In this document: one piece after another, positions 8,799 to 17,604 of the stretch
Layout of the letters: every line of letters starts with the position of its first letter
Numbering within the stretch: position 1 is the first letter of the stretch
Assembly: GCF_020860125.1 (NCBI RefSeq)
Contig: NZ_JAJBUX010000035.1
Location: forward strand, 1 to 41,003
Source: Cloacibacillus sp.
GTDB taxonomy: Bacteria; Synergistota; Synergistia; Synergistales; Synergistaceae
Direction: 5' to 3'
Length of the DNA: 41,003 nt
The notes under the pieces: model-generated
The model's database searches: none
What the model was told of the DNA's origin: nothing
What the model saw: only the letters and a program-made list of their open reading frames with translations
Translations under genes and position numbers: made by a program

Positions 8799-9691
8799 AG
8801 CTCTTCCCCCCTTGAAAGTTCCTGCGCGAGCTTCACCGCGATTTTTATATTTTCCGACACCGGGCCCTCCGCCGAGCCGCGGCGGATATCGCAGCCGCTT
8901 TCGTCGGCGTATAGTCCGGTTATCTTTATCGTCTCCCCCGCGAGCGCGGCGAAGGCGCCGACGGGCGCGGTGCAGCCGCCGCCTAGTTCGGCGGAGAAGG
9001 CCCGCTCGGCTTCGGCGCAGGCTGCGGCCCCGCGGTCGCGTATCGCGTCGAGGTAGCGGTAGTCCTCTCCCGCGCGTCCCTGGCAGGCGAGCACTCCCTG
9101 TCCCGGCGCTGGTATCATTTCATCAGCCGCAAAATATCGGGAGATGCGACCGTCGAGGCCGAGCCGCTTTAACCCCGCCGCCGCGAGCACGAGGGCGGAG
9201 AATTCTCCTTCGTCGAGTTTGCGCAGCCTGGTGTTGACGTTGCCGCGCACCGGCTTGATCTCCACGCCGGGATAGAGCGCCGCGAGCTGTACGCGCCACC
9301 GCGCCGAGGAGCAGCCGATCGCGCCCGATTCGACGCCCGTCCGTCCCTGCGGCAGAACGATCGCGTCGCGCGGGTCCTCGCGCCGTGAGTAGGCGACGAG
9401 CGGCAGCGCGGGGTTTGCGTTCATCGGCATATCTTTAAGGCTGTGAACGGCGACGTCGATCGCGCCGGATAACAGCGCCTCCTCAAGCTCCTGTGTGAAG
9501 AGCCCCTTGATGCCAAACTTGTCCGAGGCTTCGGAGAAGGGTTTCATGTTCCTGTCGCCGGTAGTCTCCATCGCGACGAGTTCGACCACCAGTTCAGGGT
9601 GGGCGCGGGCCACCGCCTCCATTACAAGCTTTGTCTGCACGAGCGCGAGCGCGCTTTTTCGGCTTCCAAAACGTATTATCTTTTTATCCAT
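8795..9691 (-). CDS. hemC: Hydroxymethylbilane synthase (porphobilinogen deaminase)
   Basis: Polymerises four porphobilinogens into hydroxymethylbilane. Its 298 residues match the family. The dipyrromethane cofactor cysteine is Cys240 in ELGGGCTAPVG. The active-site region VHSLKDMP (about residues 82-89) is intact, as are the substrate arginines around RGNVNTRLRK. It overlaps the upstream cbiJ fusion gene by 8 nt and the downstream cobA-hemD by 4 nt. Confidence 0.97.
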   Translation of the reverse strand: MDKKIIRFGSRKSALALVQTKLVMEAVARAHPELVVELVAMETTGDRNMKPFSEASDKFGIKGLFTQELEEALLSGAIDVAVHSLKDMPMNANPALPLVAYSRREDPRDAIVLPQGRTGVESGAIGCSSARWRVQLAALYPGVEIKPVRGNVNTRLRKLDEGEFSALVLAAAGLKRLGLDGRISRYFAADEMIPAPGQGVLACQGRAGEDYRYLDAIRDRGAAACAEAERAFSAELGGGCTAPVGAFAALAGETIKITGLYADESGCDIRRGSAEGPVSENIKIAVKLAQELSRGEEL

Positions 9692-10931
9692 CTTTTTTCT
9701 CCTCCAGAGCGGCGCGCTCCTCTTTCACCCATTCGTCCCAGACGGAACGGAGCCTATCCGCGAGCCTGTGCGTCAGCGCCGGTGAGAGCGCCCCCGCGGA
9801 GACGGAGGCCGAGACCTCGCCGCTCGTGACCAGCGAGGGGAAGAAGAAGCTGCACTCCGCCGCGTTGTCCGCGACGCTCACCGGTATGCCGCGCTCTTTC
9901 GCCGCCGCGCCGAGGGCGGCGTTGACCTTTTCGTCGTCGGTCGCCGCCACCGCGAGCGCCGCGCCTTCAAGGTCGTCAGGCTCCCAGCTCTTTCTCACGA
10001 GACGGCATTTCATCTCTTTGAACTCCGGGCAGAACTCGGGGCTGACGACGGTGACCGCCGCGCCGCACTTTATCAGCGTCGCCGCGCGCCGCGCCGCGAT
10101 CCGGCCGCCGCCGGCGATCACCGCGGAGCGTCCCTCCATGTCCGTCAGCATCGGAAAGAGCGGCGGTCGGGAGAGCCCCAGTATCCGCCGCACCCAGAGC
10201 AGCGCCTCTGTGCAGCTGTGTCCGCCCTCTTCATGAGGGCGTTCTATCATGATAAGACGCGCCTTGCAGCTGCGCGCCGCCTCTATCTTTTCTTCGATGC
10301 CGCCCGCCGCGCCGCCGTCCTTCGTGACGAGCCAGCGCGCGCCGGTGAGACGGATCATCTCTTCGTTCATGAGCAGGCTGAAGGGGCCCTGCATCGCGAT
10401 GATGTGGCCGCTGTCAAAGCCGCACTCGGCACATTTTTTTATCACTTCCGGGTCCGGCAGCACCCGCGCGAAGAGGCGCGAGCGCTCGCTCACGCAGGCG
10501 AAGGCCTCCAGCTCCTTGCTGCCGGTCGTCAGCAGCACGTTGCCCGTGGTTCCCTCGAGGAAGCGGGCCGCCTCCTCCGCGCTCTTCACGCGGACGACGT
10601 CTCCGTCGGTGACGGCCTCACGCCGCTGTACGCGCATGAGCGGCGTATTCGTGGCGGCGCAGGCGGCGCGGATATTTTCACGCGCCTCGCGCGCGTAGGG
10701 GTGCGTCGCGTCGATGACGCAGGCGATGTCGGAGTCCCTGATAAATTTTTCCATCTCCGCCGCGTCCATGCGGCCGACGGTCACCTCGGTATTTTCCGCT
10801 CCGCGCACCAGCTCAGCGCCGTAGGCGGTGGCGACGGCATAAACGAGCGGCAAACGGAAGCGCGTCAGTTCGCGCCCCTCGGTGGTGCCGCCGAAGAGCA
10901 GTATGCGCCGTCCCATCTCAGTTTTCGCCAT
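9684..10931 (-). CDS. cbiJ: Fusion: cobalt-precorrin-6A reductase (CbiJ/CobK) + precorrin-2 dehydrogenase (CysG N-terminal/Met8-like)
   Basis: A 415-residue two-domain protein. Residues ~7-250 are CbiJ/CobK: a LLFGGTTEGREL nucleotide-binding start, the DATHPYA motif near residue 93, and a VTKDGGAAGG segment near residue 200. Residues ~255-415 resemble the NAD-dependent precorrin-2 dehydrogenase/ferrochelatase N-domain of CysG. They open with LTDMEGRSAVIAGGGRIAARRA (split here as a Rossmann GGGxIAxR loop) and continue through AATDDEKVNAAL to a FFFPS segment. The second half would oxidise precorrin-2 to sirohydrochlorin, the CbiK substrate; the first reduces cobalt-precorrin-6A. The start is either the ATG at 10931 or the ATG at 10916, one base after the cbiH stop; neither has a clear ribosome site. 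Confidence 0.9.
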   Translation of the reverse strand: MAKTEMGRRILLFGGTTEGRELTRFRLPLVYAVATAYGAELVRGAENTEVTVGRMDAAEMEKFIRDSDIACVIDATHPYAREARENIRAACAATNTPLMRVQRREAVTDGDVVRVKSAEEAARFLEGTTGNVLLTTGSKELEAFACVSERSRLFARVLPDPEVIKKCAECGFDSGHIIAMQGPFSLLMNEEMIRLTGARWLVTKDGGAAGGIEEKIEAARSCKARLIMIERPHEEGGHSCTEALLWVRRILGLSRPPLFPMLTDMEGRSAVIAGGGRIAARRAATLIKCGAAVTVVSPEFCPEFKEMKCRLVRKSWEPDDLEGAALAVAATDDEKVNAALGAAAKERGIPVSVADNAAECSFFFPSLVTSGEVSASVSAGALSPALTHRLADRLRSVWDEWVKEERAALEEKKDG

Positions 10932-11655
10932 CGGCGGGATGCCTGTAGCCTCGCGGCGTGATGAGGCGTCCGTTTATCACGCGGGTGACGGAGTTCCCGA
11001 TTATCACGGTGCAGAACATGTCTATAGGCGCCTCCTTGAGGCCGTCGAGCGTCGTCAGGCCGAAGCTCTCTTCGTCGCGGCCCGCGTTGCGCACCCAGCC
11101 GGCGGCGCGGCCGCCGGGGAGCGTCTCCATGAGGATCGCCGCCGCGCGCGCAAGGTGGTCGGGACGTCCGTGGCTTGCAGGGTTGTAGATACAGATGACG
11201 AAATTGGCCTCCGCGGCGGCGCGCAGCCGCCTCTCTATCAGCTCCCAGGGCGTAAGCAGGTCGCTGAGGCTGATAACGGCGAAGTCGTGCATCAGCGGCG
11301 CGCCGAGTATCGAGGCCGAGCTTGCGGCGGCGGTGATGCCTGGGATTATTTCGACCTCAGTTTTGTCCCGCGCCACCTCAAGCATTATCCCCGCCATGCC
11401 GTATATTCCCGGGTCGCCGCTGGAAATGAGCCCGACGGTGCGGCCCGAGAGCAAAAGTTTAAGCGCCTCTTCGCAGCGGTCGCGCTCCCTCTTCATCGGC
11501 GAGGCGACGAGCTCTTTGCGTCCCTCGAAGATCGGGCGCACCAGCTCGATGTAGGCCTTGTAGCCGACGATCAGATCGCATTTTTCCAGCGCCGAAAGCG
11601 CCCGCGGCGTTATCTGTTCCGGCCCTCCGGGGCCGAGGCCGACGACGTATATCAT
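10918..11655 (-). CDS. cbiH: Cobalt-precorrin-3 / precorrin-3B C17-methyltransferase
   Basis: A SAM-dependent methyltransferase that drives ring contraction and C17 methylation. From the ATG at 11655 the protein is 245 residues and opens MIYVVGLGPGG, the family's canonical start. This ATG overlaps the hemA TGA as ATGA, so I prefer it to the upstream ATG at 11688. The GDPGIYGMAG loop near residue 85 and the IYNPASHGRPDH motif near residue 160 are typical of CbiH/CobJ. No extra C-terminal domain is present. Confidence 0.95.
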   Translation of the reverse strand: MIYVVGLGPGGPEQITPRALSALEKCDLIVGYKAYIELVRPIFEGRKELVASPMKRERDRCEEALKLLLSGRTVGLISSGDPGIYGMAGIMLEVARDKTEVEIIPGITAAASSASILGAPLMHDFAVISLSDLLTPWELIERRLRAAAEANFVICIYNPASHGRPDHLARAAAILMETLPGGRAAGWVRNAGRDEESFGLTTLDGLKEAPIDMFCTVIIGNSVTRVINGRLITPRGYRHPADGEN

Positions 11656-12860
11656 CTCTGCGCCGCCTTTGCCAGTGCGCAGTAACATTCTTTTGCCATA
11701 TCTATATCAACCCTTTCTTTTAATGAGAAGAGAAGTTTATTCATCATACTGCGGGAGGCGGCCCTTACGCGGGAGAATTCCTCGGCGTCGGCGCAGCCGA
11801 GCTCGTTTGCCAGTTCGCGCTCCGCGAAGGCGCAGACGTCCTCTATGTAGGGCATGCACTCATGTATCTGCCGCCATTCGTGGAAGCGCGCGGTGTGCGC
11901 CGCGACGCTCTTTTTTATCTCCCGCAGGAAGCCCTCCGCCAGCGCGCTGCGTCCCAGCCCGTCCATGTCCACCAGCGTCACCGAGGGACGTCTCATGAAG
12001 GCCGGTTCGATATCGCGCGGGACGGCGAGGTCTATCATCATCCGCCGGACGCCGTCGTCGCCGAACTCTTTTGTCGTGAGGACGAAGTGGGGGCTTGCCG
12101 TCGCGCAGATGACGAGGGCACACTCGCGCATCGCCTCGTATCTTGTATCGTAGGGGATCAGGGTAACGCCGGAGGGCGGCTGCGCGCCGTCTTTGCGGCA
12201 GCGGCGCTGCGTCATGCGCACCGAAGCGCCGCGGTAGCGCAGCAGCTGCGCCGCGAGCATTCCCATTTCGCCGCTGCCCACGACGAGCGCGGAGACTCCG
12301 CGCAGGGGAGCGGCGGGGGATCCGTCCGTTGATCCGGCGATGTCTTTCGCGGCGGGAGCCTGTGAGAAAAATTCCGCCGCCGCCGTGCAGGCCGCCGCCG
12401 CCGCGGAGCATTCATGCGGCAGGGCCTTATATTTTGTGCGTACCTCTTTGCCGGCTGTGATCGCGCGCTGGAAGAGCTGCCCGAGCAGCGGCCCGCAGGC
12501 TTTTTCCTCGCGCGAAGCGGCGAGCGCCTCTTTCATCTGTCCCAGTATCTGATCTTCAAGGGGTATCTGTGAATGGAGTCCCGCGGCGATCTCAAAGATG
12601 CGTGCCACGGCGGCCTCTCCGCGCAGCGAGAAGAAGCTGCCGCAGCCGCAGGCGCGGTGCAGCAGCTCCGAGGGCTCCTCTTCGGAGACGACGGCCAGCT
12701 CCGTCCGGTTGCAGGTCGAGATGAGGACCGCCTCCTGGACGTATGGCGCGATCTCGCGCAGCAGCTCCCGCCGCTCGCTCTCCGTAAAGGTGAATTTTTC
12801 CCGAACGTCGACGGAGGCCGACCTGTAATCCAATCCGGCGATCTTTATTTCCATAGTCAT
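11652..12860 (-). CDS. hemA: Glutamyl-tRNA reductase
   Basis: Reduces glutamyl-tRNA(Glu) to glutamate-1-semialdehyde with NADPH, the committed step of C5 tetrapyrrole synthesis. Its 402 residues are in the normal range. The catalytic cysteine is Cys50 in LISTCNRTE. The LEDQILGQ motif and a Rossmann segment with VVGSGEMG are present. The insert of about 15 residues before the Rossmann domain (AAKDIAGSTDGSPAAP region) looks lineage-specific. A GGAG ribosome site sits 10 nt upstream of the ATG, only 3 nt after the cbiG stop. Confidence 0.96.
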   Translation of the reverse strand: MTMEIKIAGLDYRSASVDVREKFTFTESERRELLREIAPYVQEAVLISTCNRTELAVVSEEEPSELLHRACGCGSFFSLRGEAAVARIFEIAAGLHSQIPLEDQILGQMKEALAASREEKACGPLLGQLFQRAITAGKEVRTKYKALPHECSAAAAACTAAAEFFSQAPAAKDIAGSTDGSPAAPLRGVSALVVGSGEMGMLAAQLLRYRGASVRMTQRRCRKDGAQPPSGVTLIPYDTRYEAMRECALVICATASPHFVLTTKEFGDDGVRRMMIDLAVPRDIEPAFMRRPSVTLVDMDGLGRSALAEGFLREIKKSVAAHTARFHEWRQIHECMPYIEDVCAFAERELANELGCADAEEFSRVRAASRSMMNKLLFSLKERVDIDMAKECYCALAKAAQR

Positions 12861-12863
12861 ATG

Positions 12864-13802
12864 TCACAGACTCCTTTTTCTTGCCAGCGCGAAGGTGATG
12901 CCGGGGTATTTTGTTTTGAGGCGTACCATGTAGCCGCCGCGCGAGGCGGCGAGCGCCGCGCGTTCACAGACGTTGTCGGTCCCGACCACCGCGAGCGCCG
13001 CGGGCGAGGGGGTAAATTCCCCCGGCAGCGCCATCAGCGTCTCCGCGGAGAAGGTCTCGAAGGGTATTTCATAAAATTCCGCGAGTCCAGCGACCGCCGC
13101 CTCGTCTTTTTTTTGTTCGACGGAGGCGACGGAGGCGACGGAGAGCGGCGAATAACCGCTCTGTTTCATAAAGTCCAAAAAGCATCCGCGCAGCAGCTCC
13201 GGCTCCGTGCCGCGCTTGCAGCCGACGCCGACGATCAGGTTTTTGGGCCGCAGCCACAGCGTTACCGGATAGGGGGCTGGCTGCAGTTCGTCGGTGACGG
13301 CGACGCCGACGGCGTGCCCAGAGAGCAGCTCGGCGGCGACGCGCTTCGCGGCGGGAAGGTTCTCAATGGCGCAGTTGTTCTTCACCGCCCATGAGTCCGG
13401 CGGCGTGATGCCGTTCACGTCGGTGGCGGTGGTGATCACTGGTCGGGCTCCGATAGTTTCGGCGATGCGCAGCGCGAGTTCGTTCGCGCCGCCGATGTGG
13501 CCCGAGAGCAACGATATCACGCTGAGGCCCCGTTCGTCGGCGACGATTACCGCGGGATCTTTATCTTTGCCTTCAAGGTACGGCGCGACGGCGCGTACCG
13601 CGATCCCGCAGGAGGAGACGAATACCAGCGCCTCCGCCTCCGTGAAGCGCTCTTTCGTCCATTCGCCGAGAGATGCGCCGAAGGGCAGCACGCCGCCGCC
13701 CGCGTAATTTTCCGGGGCCCAGGCGCTGCCGCCGAAGGCCAGCGCGATCCGCCTCGCCAGCTTTGCCCCCCTCTCCGAGAATGCCGCCGCGCAGAGCTTC
13801 AT
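12864..13802 (-). CDS. cbiG: Cobalt-precorrin-5A hydrolase
   Basis: Opens the delta-lactone of cobalt-precorrin-5A and releases acetaldehyde in the anaerobic pathway. Its 312 residues show the three CbiG parts: an N-terminal domain with VFVSSCGIAVRAVAPYL near residue 60 and LLSGHIGGANELA near 100, a middle domain, and a C-terminal LIVGVGCKRGT to FALARKRSL domain. The presence of cbiG and cbiD instead of cobG marks the oxygen-independent route. It lies between cbiF (3 nt upstream) and hemA (3 nt downstream). Confidence 0.95.
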   Translation of the reverse strand: MKLCAAAFSERGAKLARRIALAFGGSAWAPENYAGGGVLPFGASLGEWTKERFTEAEALVFVSSCGIAVRAVAPYLEGKDKDPAVIVADERGLSVISLLSGHIGGANELALRIAETIGARPVITTATDVNGITPPDSWAVKNNCAIENLPAAKRVAAELLSGHAVGVAVTDELQPAPYPVTLWLRPKNLIVGVGCKRGTEPELLRGCFLDFMKQSGYSPLSVASVASVEQKKDEAAVAGLAEFYEIPFETFSAETLMALPGEFTPSPAALAVVGTDNVCERAALAASRGGYMVRLKTKYPGITFALARKRSL

Positions 13803-13805
13803 CTT

Positions 13806-14561
13806 TTATTCGGCGGCCTTTCGGAAGCCGTGGGAGAAGTGTTTGTCGTAGAGCTTCGAAAGCTCGTACTCGTCGCCGAGGAAGTCCCCGACGAGTATCA
13901 GGGCCGTATTTTTTATTCCCGCCTCCGAGGCGAGCAGCGGCAGGGTGGCAAGCGTGGCGCGTATCACCCTCTGCTCGGGCCAGGAGGCCTTGTAGACCAT
14001 GACCGCTTTGGTTTCGGGAGCGTAGCCGCCCATGATCAGTTCTGCGCAGAGGCCGTCAAGCAGCCCCGTCGAGAGAAAGAGCACCATCGAGGCCTGGTGC
14101 GAGGCGAGCAGCCGTATCTTTTCCTTGTCGGGAACCGGCGTGCGTCCCTCCATGCGCGTGATTATCACCGTCTGGCTCACCGCCGGCAGGGTGTATTCCA
14201 CCGCCGCCGCCGCGGCCGCGGTGCAGAAGGAGCTGACGCCGGGGGTGATGTCATAGGGGATGCCGAGCGCTTTGAGCCTGTCCATCTGCTCGCGTATCGC
14301 GCCGTAGATCGAGGGGTCGCCGGTGTGGAGGCGCACCGCGTCGACTCCGGCCTCGTGCGCTTCGCGCAGCTTCTCTATAACCTCGTCGAGCGTCATGGAG
14401 GCGCTGTCGTGTATCTCGCAGCCCTCTTTCGCGCGTTTTAATAGTTCCGGGTTCACGAGGGAACCGGCGTAGATTATCATCCCGGCCTCCTCAAGGAGCC
14501 GCGCTCCGCGCAGCGTGATCAAATCCGGGGCTCCCGGCCCCGCTCCGACAAAATGTATCAT
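13806..14561 (-). CDS. cbiF: Cobalt-precorrin-4 / precorrin-4 C11-methyltransferase
   Basis: A SAM-dependent tetrapyrrole methyltransferase of 251 residues. The start MIHFVGAGPGAPDLITLRG is the CbiF/CobM opening, followed by MIIYAGSLVNPELL and the HTGDPSIYGAIREQ loop near residue 80, the features that separate CbiF from CbiH and CbiL. It starts 4 nt after cbiET and ends 3 nt before cbiG. Confidence 0.96.
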   Translation of the reverse strand: MIHFVGAGPGAPDLITLRGARLLEEAGMIIYAGSLVNPELLKRAKEGCEIHDSASMTLDEVIEKLREAHEAGVDAVRLHTGDPSIYGAIREQMDRLKALGIPYDITPGVSSFCTAAAAAAVEYTLPAVSQTVIITRMEGRTPVPDKEKIRLLASHQASMVLFLSTGLLDGLCAELIMGGYAPETKAVMVYKASWPEQRVIRATLATLPLLASEAGIKNTALILVGDFLGDEYELSKLYDKHFSHGFRKAAE

Positions 14562-14565
14562 TGAT

Positions 14566-15786
14566 CTATTCTCCCTTCGCGGCGCCGGTCACCGCCGAAA
14601 AAATCACAACGGGGTTCTGCGCCTGCCATATCTGTGTCTTGCCGACGGTCTTTATTCTGCTCACGGCGACCTGCGCCGCGTCAAATCCGGTAAATTTTTC
14701 TCCCGCGAGCTCCTGCGTGCAGAGCACGATCGTCTTAAGTGAGACGGCGGAGACGACGAGACGTATTCCCGCGCCGCGCGCCGCGATCCGCTCGAATATC
14801 ATGGGAAGCTCGGGGCCGCTGCCGCCGACAAAGACGGCGTCAGGGTCAGGCAGGGCGTCTATTACCGAAAGCGCCGAGCCCTCGTATACCTTTATATTGT
14901 GGAGGCGGAACTTTTCCGCGTTCGCGCGTATCAGCGCCGCCGCCTCGCCGTTTATCTCCACCGCGTGGAGCTCGCGGCATAACTGGGCCGCCGCCACGGA
15001 TACCGAACCGGTGCCGACGCCGAGGTCCCAGACTACGGATTCCGGCGTCAGGCGCAGCTTCGCCGTTATCACGGCGCGTACCTCCTCGTGCGTCATCGGC
15101 ACGCCGGCGGCGCGGATAAAATCGGCGTCTTCCGGCAGCAGAGGCGGGCGCTCGGTGAAGTCTTTGTTTATCAGCAGCACGATTGAAAGCGCGTCGAAGC
15201 TCTCCTTCGCGAGCGCGCGCGTCTCGCCGCGGCTGACGCGTTCGTCCTTCGCGCCGAGCCTTTCGCCGACCACCGCCTCCACCGCGCCGAGCCCCGCCTC
15301 CGCGAGCAGCGCGCATAGCCAGGCGGGGTTCTTCTGCGCGTCGCAGAAGAAGATCGCCGCGCGGTTATGCTCCACGGCGTCGAGAATCTTCGCGCCGCCG
15401 ATCTCGCGCCCGTGCCCCGAGAGGATCACGGCCTCCTGCCACGTCTCGGCCGCCTTGGCGCAGAGGCTTTGGAGCGAGCTGATGCCGGGGAGGACGGTGA
15501 TCTCGTCGTGGGGGAAATTTTTCTTTATCAGCGGCAGCAGGCTGAATATCCCCGTGTCGCCGGAGACGACGACCGCCGCGTCGCCGAGCTTAAGCTCCTC
15601 GCGAAGGCGGTCGAAGGTCTCTTTGAAGCTCTTCATTTCAATGACGTTCGGATGCCCCGCGGCGATGTGCAGATGGCGCGGGGCGCAGGCGACCGCGCGC
15701 GAGGAGGCGATCGCGGCGCTCACCGCCGGCGTCACCTCTTCTATATCGCCCGGTCCGGCTCCCAGAACATAAAGCCTATTTCCCAT
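14566..15786 (-). CDS. cbiET: Bifunctional cobalt-precorrin-7 C5-methyltransferase / C15-methyltransferase-decarboxylase
   Basis: A fusion of 406 residues. Residues 1-~205 are CbiE (start RLYVLGAGPGDIEEVTP, then VVVSGDTGIFSLLP), methylating C5. Residues ~215-406 are CbiT with the SAM-binding motif VWDLGVGTGSVSV, methylating C15 and decarboxylating ring C acetate. The fused arrangement equals CobL of the aerobic pathway and is common in anaerobes. It overlaps the end of cbiD by 11 nt. Confidence 0.95.
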   Translation of the reverse strand: MGNRLYVLGAGPGDIEEVTPAVSAAIASSRAVACAPRHLHIAAGHPNVIEMKSFKETFDRLREELKLGDAAVVVSGDTGIFSLLPLIKKNFPHDEITVLPGISSLQSLCAKAAETWQEAVILSGHGREIGGAKILDAVEHNRAAIFFCDAQKNPAWLCALLAEAGLGAVEAVVGERLGAKDERVSRGETRALAKESFDALSIVLLINKDFTERPPLLPEDADFIRAAGVPMTHEEVRAVITAKLRLTPESVVWDLGVGTGSVSVAAAQLCRELHAVEINGEAAALIRANAEKFRLHNIKVYEGSALSVIDALPDPDAVFVGGSGPELPMIFERIAARGAGIRLVVSAVSLKTIVLCTQELAGEKFTGFDAAQVAVSRIKTVGKTQIWQAQNPVVIFSAVTGAAKGE

Positions 15787-16870
15787 CTCTTATCTCCTCC
15801 GCAAAGGACGGCGCGTCATCAGTCGCGCCGAGAATTATTCCGCCGTTGTCGATAAAGGCGACGGCTGTCTTTATATCTTCAAAGGCGCGTTCTTCGCAGC
15901 GTTTCGCGGCGATACGCGCCAGTATCGTCCATAAAAAATCCAAGCCCTCTTTGCGCACGAGGCGCATCGCCTCTTCGGTGGTGGGACACTCGTAGAGGGC
16001 CTTCACCGTGGCGGCGGGAGCTCCCGCGATCGCCGCCTGCGCGCAGAGCGCCTCTTTCGCGCCGCCGCCGGTGCGGTTGTGGGTGTTGAAGCTGCCCGCC
16101 GCGACCTTGAGCAGCTTTCCCGGGTGTCCGCCGATCAGCAGCCGTTTCAGTCCGAGGCGGGCCGATTCGTCGAGCAGATGGCCGATATAGTTTCCGCACT
16201 GCACGACGGCGCGGTTATTTATCCCGTAGGCCCTGCGCAGCGCGTTCTCGCCAGTCCCCGCGAAGGCGACCGCCACCGCTTCGCGTCCCTCCGCCGTGTG
16301 GGTGTTGAGCTCCAGCGTCAGCGATTCAAGCAGCGAAGCCTCGTTCATCGGCTTTACGCGTCCCGAGGTGCCGAGGATTGAGATGCCGCCGGCGATCCCC
16401 AGCCGCGGGTTGAAGGTTCGTTTCGCGACCTCGGCGCCCTGTGGCGCCGAGATGGTGACTTCCGCGCCGCGCGCGCCGATCACCTCGCGCAGCGCGCGTT
16501 CGATCATCGCGCGCGGCACGGGATTGATCGCCGGTTCGCCGACGGGGACCTTGAGCCCCGGCAGGGTCACCGTCCCCACCCCCTCGCCGGCGAGGAAGCT
16601 CACCGCTCCCGGCGCGGGAGAGAGTTTCACGGCGGTCTTTATCATGATGCCGTCCGTCGAGTCAGGGTCGTCTCCCGCGTCCTTTATCACGCCGCAGCTG
16701 CCGTCCTCATATCCGACGACCGGCAGCGTGAAGATCCTCTCCTCCGGCGTCGTTATCTCTACGCTCGTGGGGCAGGGCGACCCCAGCGCGCAAAGCGCCG
16801 CGGCCTTCGCCGCCGCCGCTGCGCAGCTTCCCGTCGAATATCCCTCGCGGAGCTCCCTATTCGATGCCAT
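15776..16870 (-). CDS. cbiD: Cobalt-precorrin-5B C1-methyltransferase
   Basis: The SAM-dependent C1 methyltransferase specific to the anaerobic pathway. Its 364 residues match the family. The conserved N-terminus REGYSTGSCAAAAAKAAA is present, as are IKDAGDDPD near residue 85 and the glycine-rich GAGVGTVT-like segment near residue 115. The late IGGHPGKLLKVAAGSFNTHNR motif (split across about residues 245-265) is diagnostic. The start overlaps the cbiC stop by 14 nt. Confidence 0.96.
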   Translation of the reverse strand: MASNRELREGYSTGSCAAAAAKAAALCALGSPCPTSVEITTPEERIFTLPVVGYEDGSCGVIKDAGDDPDSTDGIMIKTAVKLSPAPGAVSFLAGEGVGTVTLPGLKVPVGEPAINPVPRAMIERALREVIGARGAEVTISAPQGAEVAKRTFNPRLGIAGGISILGTSGRVKPMNEASLLESLTLELNTHTAEGREAVAVAFAGTGENALRRAYGINNRAVVQCGNYIGHLLDESARLGLKRLLIGGHPGKLLKVAAGSFNTHNRTGGGAKEALCAQAAIAGAPAATVKALYECPTTEEAMRLVRKEGLDFLWTILARIAAKRCEERAFEDIKTAVAFIDNGGIILGATDDAPSFAEEIRDGK

Positions 16871-17465
16871 AGAGCAGCGCGTTCACGATCGTGGAGGCGA
16901 CCGGCGATCCGCCCTTGCGCCCCACGGCGGTTATATAGGGCACCTTCGTTGCGAGAAGGCGATCCTTTGATTCGACGACGTTGACGAATCCCACCGGCAC
17001 GCCGATGACCAGCGCGGGGGCGCATTTGCCCTCTTCGATCAGCTCGCAGAGGCGTATCAGCGCGGTGGGGGCGTTCCCGATCGCGAAGATGGCGTTGGGG
17101 GTGGCCTTCGCCGCCTCCTCCATGCTCACGACGGCGCGCGTCGTGCCGCGCGACTCCGCCGCCTCGCGCACCGCGGGATCGGCCATACGGCAGACGACCT
17201 CGACGCCGAAACGCGCGCAGGCCGCCTTGTTGATGCCCGACGCCGCCATATTGGTGTCGGTGACGACGGAAGCGCCGCTTTTCAGCGCCTCGCGCGCGAG
17301 CTTCACGGCCTCTTTGGAGAAACGCATATTCTCCGCGAAGTCGAAGTCCGCCGTCGTGTGTATCACGCGCTTTACCACCGGCAGCTCCTCGGGAGCGCCG
17401 AGCCAGGGCCCCATCTCGGAGGCGATGATCTGCATGCTTGCCTGTTCTATTTCGTTTGGTCTCAT
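16857..17465 (-). CDS. cbiC: Cobalt-precorrin-8 / precorrin-8X methylmutase
   Basis: Moves the C11 methyl group to C12 to give cobyrinic acid. From the ATG at 17465 the protein has 202 residues, the usual CbiC length. That ATG follows a GAGGT ribosome site with 7-8 nt spacing, so the longer frame to 17582 is probably not translated. The catalytic His is at about residue 36 in RVIHTTADFDF, and GVPVGFVNVVESK and AVGRKGGSPVA are conserved. The 140 nt between this gene and the upstream membrane protein are the largest internal gap of the operon. I found no terminator there. The stop is TAG. Confidence 0.95.
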   Translation of the reverse strand: MRPNEIEQASMQIIASEMGPWLGAPEELPVVKRVIHTTADFDFAENMRFSKEAVKLAREALKSGASVVTDTNMAASGINKAACARFGVEVVCRMADPAVREAAESRGTTRAVVSMEEAAKATPNAIFAIGNAPTALIRLCELIEEGKCAPALVIGVPVGFVNVVESKDRLLATKVPYITAVGRKGGSPVASTIVNALLYGIE

Positions 17466-17604
17466 AGCGGTTACCTCATCTTTAAAATTTTCTGTAAAGA
17501 AAGACTGATCTATTAAATACCCGGTCTCCGGCGGTTTGTTACGTATATTTTGCCTGTCGTGAGACCGATGTCTGCCGGCCAATGTCCGCTCCCGGCGAGC
17601 GGCT

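Noticed and set aside
13497..14441. 314-codon open frame on the + strand across cbiG and cbiF
   Set aside because: It runs antisense across two well-supported genes and has no ribosome site or family pattern.
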